Below, piece by piece: positions 58,078-64,000 of a DNA stretch of 64,000 nt. Source of the stretch: WHSW01 sp963769945 (GTDB lineage Bacteria; Actinomycetota; Thermoleophilia; Solirubrobacterales; 70-9); NCBI GenBank assembly GCA_963769945.1, contig CAVYOA010000004.1, forward strand, positions 1-64,000, read 5' to 3'. The position numbers and the translations under genes were made by a program. The notes beneath the pieces were generated by a model. It did no database searches and was not told the DNA's origin. It worked only from the letters and a program-made list of their open reading frames with translations. Every line of letters begins with the position of its first letter. The stretch's first letter is position 1.

Positions 58078-58395
58078 TCAGTCCGCGATCACGTCGAGGT
58101 CGGAGGCGAGCCTTGTCTGCCCACCGAGCTCGTACTCGACGTCGACGGTTTCGTTCTTGCGGTAGGTGCCGAACAGTCCCAGGTACATGGCGACCCAGCG
58201 CCCCGGGGTCACCTCCTCCTTGACGATCGGCGCCGCGAAGCGGATCTCGTTGCCGTTACGTTCGAAGTCCGTGCCCTCGGTCTGCTCGACGCCGTTGACA
58301 TAGACCTTGATCGGTGGCGTCGCCCCCTGAGGCAGCGCGACGCGGCTGCCGACAGCGACGCTTCCTTTCGGGACCTCGGCTTCTCGTAGCTTCAC
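58078..58395 (-). CDS. Hypothetical protein, beta-rich
   Basis: This is a protein of 105 residues without signal peptide or membrane helix. The pattern PPIKVYVNGVEQTEGTDFER then FAAPIVKEEVTPGRWVAMYL suggests a compact beta-sandwich, and GTYRKNETVDVEYELGG follows. I do not recognise the family. It lies on the minus strand after the citrate synthase gene and another small gene, and converges on the dehydrogenase pair with a 6-base gap. Confidence 0.6.
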   Translation of the reverse strand: MKLREAEVPKGSVAVGSRVALPQGATPPIKVYVNGVEQTEGTDFERNGNEIRFAAPIVKEEVTPGRWVAMYLGLFGTYRKNETVDVEYELGGQTRLASDLDVIAD

Positions 58396-58402
58396 TCCGC
58401 GA

Positions 58403-58756
58403 TTATCCCGTCAACGCCCGCCCGACAGCGTCGAATGCCGTCTCGCCACCGCGGGCTTTAAGCGGCTTTCGCCCCAGGCCACCTTCGAAGGCGACGAGCG
58501 TGCCATCGCCCATGACGTCGACGCCGGCGTCGCTCCCTCCGCGCAGCCAGCCGCCCGTCGAGATCTCCAGCCGCGCCGCGACTCGGTCGGCAGCCGCGAA
58601 GGTCCGAATCGACTTCACCTCCGAGCAGCCCGCCCTCGGCCTGGACCTGCTCAGCGCGCCGGCGCAGCTCGGCCAGCGCTTCGTCGGCTGACTCGAACTT
58701 GGCGCGGTCGACTCGCGCACCGGCGCGGACTGTGAGCTTGTAGGTCAGGTGGTGTT
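58403..58756 (-). CDS. Hypothetical protein downstream of citrate synthase (one frameshift)
   Basis: After correcting a break near 58618 the chain reads LTYKLTVRAGARVDRAKF, then a charged helix (ADEALAELRRRAEQVQAEGG), then RTFAAADRVAARLEISTGGW and GVDVMGDGTLVAFEGGLGRK. About 115 residues. No in-frame ATG or GTG is visible near the citrate synthase stop at 58763, so the start is uncertain and may itself be affected by a sequence error. No family is recognised. The gene follows citrate synthase closely on the same strand. Confidence 0.5.
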
Positions 58757-58762
58757 CAGTGT

Positions 58763-60164
<1,402 letters not shown>

Positions 60165-60239
60165 AGCTCTCCTCAGTCACGTGTCTTGGTCGCAGCCATT
60201 CTCGCACCTCGAACCCTGCGTGGCCGGGCGGTGGCTGCG

Positions 60240-61154
60240 CTACTCGTCGAAATGCGTGAGCTGCTTGAAGGCGCTGAGGCGTTCGGCAACCTCATCCTCG
60301 GTCAGCCCCGCCACGCGAGCGGTGCCGAAGTCCTCGACGTTGAACGACGCCATCACCGAGCCGTAGGCCATCGCCCGCCGCAGGGCGCGGTCGTCGTGGG
60401 TGCCGTCGACGCGGATCGCGTCGAGGTAGCCGAGAAAGCCGCCGGCGAAGCTGTCGCCGGCGCCGGTTGGGTCGCGCACCTCCTCCAGCGGCATTCCGGG
60501 GATCGCGAACGGGCCATCCTGCGTGAACAGCACGGCGCCGTACTCGCCGCGCTTGGCGACGACGACGCTCGGGCCCAGATCCATCGCCGCCTTGGCCGCG
60601 GCGACGAGGTTCGGCTGCTCGGTCAGCATCCGCAGCTCGGCGTCGTTTAGCAGCAGGCAGTCGACCTCGGCGATCGCAGCCAGCAGCGAGTCGCGCGCTG
60701 TCTCGATCCACAGGTTCATCGAGTCGAGCGCGGCGAAGCCGGCCGACGACTGTGCGCGGACGCCGCGCTGCAGTTCAGGCTGGATGTTGCCGAGAAAGAG
60801 CATCTCTGCCTCGCAGGCGGCCGCTGAGAGCTTGGGCGCAAAATCAGCGAATACGTTGAGCTCAGTCTCGTCGGTGTGGGCGACGTTCATGTCGTGGTCG
60901 TAGTGCCCGCGCCAAAAGAAGGTCTTGCCGCCGTCGATGTGCTCGATGTCGTCGACGGCGATGCTGCGCTCGGCCAGCACCGCCAGATGCTCGTCGCCGA
61001 AATCGCTTCCGACCGGGCCGACAACGCGGACCTCGGTGAAGAAGCTCGCCGCGAGGGCAAAATGAACTGCGGATCCGCCCAGCATGCGCTCGCGCTCCCC
61101 AAACGGGGTGCGGACGCTGTCGAACGCGATCGAGCCAACTACGGTCAGGGACAT
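60240..61154 (-). CDS. PfkB-family carbohydrate kinase
   Basis: This is a ribokinase-type sugar or nucleoside kinase of 304 residues. The start MSLTVVGSIAFDSVRTPFGE and LGGSAVHFALAASFFTEVRVVG form the substrate domain. The PfkB signature with the catalytic Asp is VRDPTGAGDSFAGGFLGYL. DCLLLNDAELRMLTEQP is the usual N-E helix. ATG 61154 was chosen because the domain begins right there. It is divergent from the quinone oxidoreductase with only 21 bases between starts. The substrate cannot be read from sequence. Confidence 0.88.
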   Translation of the reverse strand: MSLTVVGSIAFDSVRTPFGERERMLGGSAVHFALAASFFTEVRVVGPVGSDFGDEHLAVLAERSIAVDDIEHIDGGKTFFWRGHYDHDMNVAHTDETELNVFADFAPKLSAAACEAEMLFLGNIQPELQRGVRAQSSAGFAALDSMNLWIETARDSLLAAIAEVDCLLLNDAELRMLTEQPNLVAAAKAAMDLGPSVVVAKRGEYGAVLFTQDGPFAIPGMPLEEVRDPTGAGDSFAGGFLGYLDAIRVDGTHDDRALRRAMAYGSVMASFNVEDFGTARVAGLTEDEVAERLSAFKQLTHFDE

Positions 61155-61175
61155 GACTGCGGCACACCTAGGGCA

Positions 61176-62126
61176 ATGCGAGCGATCCAGATCGATGAGT
61201 TCGGCGGGCCCGAGGTGATGAAGCTCGTCGAGCTGGCCGACCCAGTCGCCGGACCTGAGGAGGTCCTCGTCGAGGTCGCTCGCAGCGGGGTCAACTTCGC
61301 CGACACCCACGCGACGCGAAACGACTACTTGGCCGAGCAGCAGTTGCCGCTGATCCCCGGTGGCGAGATCGCCGGTCGCACGCCCGACGGTACCCGCGTC
61401 GCCGCGATCCTCGCCACCGGCGGCTACGCCGAGAAAGTCGTCGTTCCCAAGGGCTGGGTGGTGCGGGTCCCCGACGGCGTCAGTGACGACGATGCCGCCT
61501 CGCTCTTACTTCAGGGCCTGACCGCGCATGCCCTCGTGCACCGCTGCGCGCGGCTTCAGGACGGTGAGACCGTGGTGATCGAGGCAGCGGCGGGCGGCAC
61601 CGGCTCGCTCGCGATCCAGCTCGCCAAGCGCGTCGGCGCCAAGGTAATCGCGCTGTCGTCGAGCGCGCAGAAGCGTGAGCTGACGCTGCGGCTCGGGGCC
61701 GACGAGGCGGTCGACTCGCGCCTCGATGGCGAGGAGCTGGGCGAAGCGATCCTCGCCGCCAACGGCGGGCAGGTCGACGCCGTATTCGAGATGACGGGCG
61801 GCGCCGCCTTCGACGCCTGCCTGCGAACCCTGGCCCCTTTCGGGCGCATGGTCACGTTCGGAATTGCCTCGCGCGAACCCAATCAGGTCGCCACCGGCCA
61901 TCTGCTGCGACACTCACGGGCCGTGATCGGCTTCTGGCTCATGCATCTCGTGCCCCACCGCGACGAAGTCGCGGCGATGATCGGCGATCTTTTCGCGGCT
62001 GTTGGCGCCGGCGAGCTCGCGGTCACGCCCGGTGGTGTCTATCCGCTCTCCGAGGTTCATCGAGCCCACGAGGACCTCGCCGCCAGGCGCACCAGCGGCA
62101 AGTTGCTCTTGGACCCGGCGACGTGA
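61176..62126 (+). CDS. Quinone oxidoreductase-like MDR protein
   Basis: This is a medium-chain reductase of 316 residues, of the zinc-free NADPH:quinone oxidoreductase type. MRAIQIDEFGGPEVMKLVEL is the classical start. The GroES-like fold has RSGVNFADTHATRNDY, and the cofactor motif is VIEAAAGGTGSLAIQLAKRVGA. It lacks zinc-binding cysteines. The TGA overlaps the helicase GTG start by four bases. Confidence 0.9.
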   Translation: MRAIQIDEFGGPEVMKLVELADPVAGPEEVLVEVARSGVNFADTHATRNDYLAEQQLPLIPGGEIAGRTPDGTRVAAILATGGYAEKVVVPKGWVVRVPDGVSDDDAASLLLQGLTAHALVHRCARLQDGETVVIEAAAGGTGSLAIQLAKRVGAKVIALSSSAQKRELTLRLGADEAVDSRLDGEELGEAILAANGGQVDAVFEMTGGAAFDACLRTLAPFGRMVTFGIASREPNQVATGHLLRHSRAVIGFWLMHLVPHRDEVAAMIGDLFAAVGAGELAVTPGGVYPLSEVHRAHEDLAARRTSGKLLLDPAT

Positions 62127-63625
62127 GCACCTTCGGCGAGCTCGGGCTCAACCAAGACCTGCAAACCGTTTTGGAGGAGCTCGGCTACACCGAGCCGACG
62201 CCGATTCAAGAAGAGTCGATCCCGGCTCTGCTTGGTGGCCAGGACGTGATCGGCCAGGCCCAGACGGGCACCGGCAAGACGGCCGCTTTCGGCCTGCCCC
62301 TGCTGCAGTACCTCGATCCGGAGTCGCAGGAGACTCAGGCGATCGTGCTGACGCCGACCCGCGAGCTCTGCATCCAGGTGACGCAGGCTCTGCGCGCCTA
62401 CGCCGAGCATCTCGATGTCGAGATCGTCGCCGTCTTCGGCGGCGCCCCGATCGCGACCCAGCAATCGCGGCTGCGAAAGGGCGCCCACGTTGTCGTCGCC
62501 ACGGTCGGGCGGATGATGGACCTGATCTCACGGCGCTCACTGGTGCTGACCTCAGCTCGTTATGTCGTCCTCGACGAGGCTGACGAGATGCTCGACCTCG
62601 GCTTCATCGAGGACGTCGAAAAAATCCTTCGCATGTGCCCTTCCGGGCGCCAGACGGCGCTGTTCTCGGCGACGATGCCGCCGCCGATCGCGCGCCTCGC
62701 AGAGGCTCATATGTACGACCCGGTGACGATCTCGATCACCCCGAAGCAGCTCACGGTCGATGCCATCGAGCAGGCCTACGTTGAGGTCGAGCCGCGCAAC
62801 AAGACCGAGCGCTTGATCGAGGTCCTGCGTGCCGAGGAGCCCGAGCAGGCGATCATCTTCTGCCGCACCAAGATCGGTGCGGCCCGCCTCGACCGCGAGC
62901 TTCGCGACAAGGGCTTTCGCAACAAGGCGCTGCACGGCGACATGAGCCAGGGCCAGCGCGACGGCGTCATGATCCAGTTCAAGGAGCGGGGGATGCCGCT
63001 GCTGGTGGCGACCGATGTCGCCGCCCGCGGGCTCGACATTGCCCACGTCACGCACGTCATCAACTACGACCTGCCCAACAACACAGAGATCTACGTGCAC
63101 CGCATCGGGCGCACGGGTCGTGTCGGGCGCACCGGTCGCGCGATCACCTTCGTCACCGCCAAGCAGCGCGACGAGATTGGCGTGATCGAGCGCGAGGCGA
63201 AGACCGTGATCGGCGAGTGGGAGGCGCCCGAAGACCGCATCGAGCATGCACCACGCCCGCGCCGGCGCGACCACTCCGCCGACCCGAAGCCACGACGCGA
63301 GCGCGAGAGGCTGCCGAACGACGATGGCGATGAGCCCCCGTCCGACGAGACCGCCGAGCCCGCAGCAAAGGCCGAGACCGGCGCCAACGGCCGGGTAAAG
63401 CTCTTCGTCAACCGCGGCGCACGGAGCGGCATCGGCGAGGACGAGCTGCGCTGGGCGCTGACCGAGGGGGCGGTGATCCCGGCGGCTTCGATCGGCGAGA
63501 TCAGGGTGCTGGAGCGCTTCTCCTTCGTCGAGCTCAGCGACGAGTACGCAAAGCTCGCGCTCGAGCGACTCGACGGGACCAAGCTCGAGGGCAAGCAGAT
63601 CCGGGTCGAGTACGCGAACGAGTAA
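62123..63625 (+). CDS. DEAD-box ATP-dependent RNA helicase
   Basis: This is an intact RNA helicase of 500 residues. Motifs in order: Q-motif (GYTEPTPIQEESIPALLGGQ), I AQTGTGKTAAF, Ia PTRELCIQ, II VLDEADEML, III LFSATMP, IV IIFCRTK, V ATDVAARGLDI, VI HRIGRTGRVGRTGR. A basic and acidic linker (about 380-425) leads to a DbpA-type RNA-binding domain (RVKLFVNRGARSGIGEDELR to the end), which suggests a ribosome-assembly or cold-response role. GTG start overlaps the upstream stop. Confidence 0.95.
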   Translation: MSTFGELGLNQDLQTVLEELGYTEPTPIQEESIPALLGGQDVIGQAQTGTGKTAAFGLPLLQYLDPESQETQAIVLTPTRELCIQVTQALRAYAEHLDVEIVAVFGGAPIATQQSRLRKGAHVVVATVGRMMDLISRRSLVLTSARYVVLDEADEMLDLGFIEDVEKILRMCPSGRQTALFSATMPPPIARLAEAHMYDPVTISITPKQLTVDAIEQAYVEVEPRNKTERLIEVLRAEEPEQAIIFCRTKIGAARLDRELRDKGFRNKALHGDMSQGQRDGVMIQFKERGMPLLVATDVAARGLDIAHVTHVINYDLPNNTEIYVHRIGRTGRVGRTGRAITFVTAKQRDEIGVIEREAKTVIGEWEAPEDRIEHAPRPRRRDHSADPKPRRERERLPNDDGDEPPSDETAEPAAKAETGANGRVKLFVNRGARSGIGEDELRWALTEGAVIPAASIGEIRVLERFSFVELSDEYAKLALERLDGTKLEGKQIRVEYANE

Positions 63626-63640
63626 CCCAGCCGCAGACGT

Positions 63641-64000
63641 TCAGGCCGAGAGCTCGGCGTCGAAGAGCCGTTCGAGCTTGGCGATCGTCTCGCCGGAGTC
63701 GCGATGAAGCAACGCGGTCATCCCGACCGCTTCCGCGCCCGCACAGTTCTCACGCAGGTCGTCGACGAAGACTGCCTGCCCGGGCTCGACTCCCAAACGC
63801 TCGCACGCCAGCAGGTAGATCTCGGGCTGCGGCTTGTGCAGCCCCACCTCGCCTGAGATCACCCTGACGTCGAAGAGGTCGGTCGGCGCCCGCTCGTAGA
63901 TGCCCATGCCCCACGAGTTCGTGATCAGCCCGGTCTGGAACCCCGCGGCTCGGGCGGCCCTGACGACGCCGAGCATCGCCTCGTCGGCGCCGAGGTCGGC
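63641..64000 (-). CDS. HAD-family hydrolase (partial)
   Basis: This is the C-terminal 119 residues of a haloacid dehalogenase-like phosphatase; its start lies beyond the right edge. Motif II Thr/Asn is in GLITNSWGMGIYE, motif III Lys in EVGLHKPQPEIYLLA, and motif IV in AVFVDDLRENCAGAEAVGM. The pattern resembles YihX/epoxide-hydrolase-N-type HAD enzymes. It converges on the helicase gene with a 15-base gap. Confidence 0.88.
   Translation of the reverse strand, partial: ADLGADEAMLGVVRAARAAGFQTGLITNSWGMGIYERAPTDLFDVRVISGEVGLHKPQPEIYLLACERLGVEPGQAVFVDDLRENCAGAEAVGMTALLHRDSGETIAKLERLFDAELSA

Overview
The window is 64 kb of high-GC DNA with short intergenic gaps, many GTG/TTG starts and stop/start overlaps (GTGA, TGATG). 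Several features point to an actinobacterium, most likely a Thermoleophilia/Solirubrobacterales-type lineage: an F420-type LLM oxidoreductase, a fused E2-E1 oxoglutarate decarboxylase/dehydrogenase (Kgd type), a c-di-AMP riboswitch in front of an NlpC/P60 cell-wall hydrolase, and secreted proteins ending in RTX-like repeats. No rRNA, tRNA, CRISPR array, insertion sequence or prophage was seen. Many genes read through only after correcting one or more frameshifts. Most of these look like +1 insertions, often in short G/C runs, and the coding signal resumes directly in another frame. I treat them as sequence errors and annotate whole genes.

Layout. 1-8.2 kb: a PotABCD-type polyamine importer (minus), divergent from a class III transaminase, a PucR regulator and alanine dehydrogenase. 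8.3-18.9 kb: a catabolic island with thioesterase, two PYROXD2/CrtI-like FAD oxidoreductases, an LLM flavoprotein, an NDP-forming acyl-CoA synthetase, an acyl-CoA dehydrogenase, a Rieske oxygenase and a TetR regulator. An identical 16-bp palindrome sits at two of its promoters. 19.4-27.6 kb: two more complete PotABCD-type importers, convergent on each other. 27.7-40.6 kb: azlCD, the riboswitch-controlled NlpC/P60 protein, a secreted repeat protein, penicillin acylase, tandem SDRs, aconitase, an unassigned structured RNA locus, and a PQQ-type sugar dehydrogenase. 40.6-46.9 kb: kgd and a photolyase. 46.9-53.7 kb: an overlapping operon of a two-domain fatty acyl-CoA reductase, an alkyl-DHAP synthase-like flavoprotein, a GAF/HD-GYP/degenerate-GGDEF protein and a UbiA prenyltransferase. 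53.7-64 kb: an S15-family hydrolase with RTX-like repeats, two acyl-CoA dehydrogenases, citrate synthase, a PfkB kinase, a quinone oxidoreductase, a DEAD-box helicase and a partial HAD hydrolase.

How the parts may work together. The first 27 kb reads as an amine-use region. Three importers bring in polyamine-like substrates, the transaminase with alanine dehydrogenase can strip amino groups with pyruvate/alanine cycling, and the TetR-linked island has oxygenase, flavoprotein and CoA-dependent steps for a substrate that cannot be named from sequence. The 46.9-53.7 kb operon pairs a fatty-alcohol-forming enzyme with an alkyl-DHAP synthase homologue, which is the enzymatic logic of ether-lipid synthesis. 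Three TCA-cycle functions (aconitase, Kgd, citrate synthase) lie in the same window but in separate operons.
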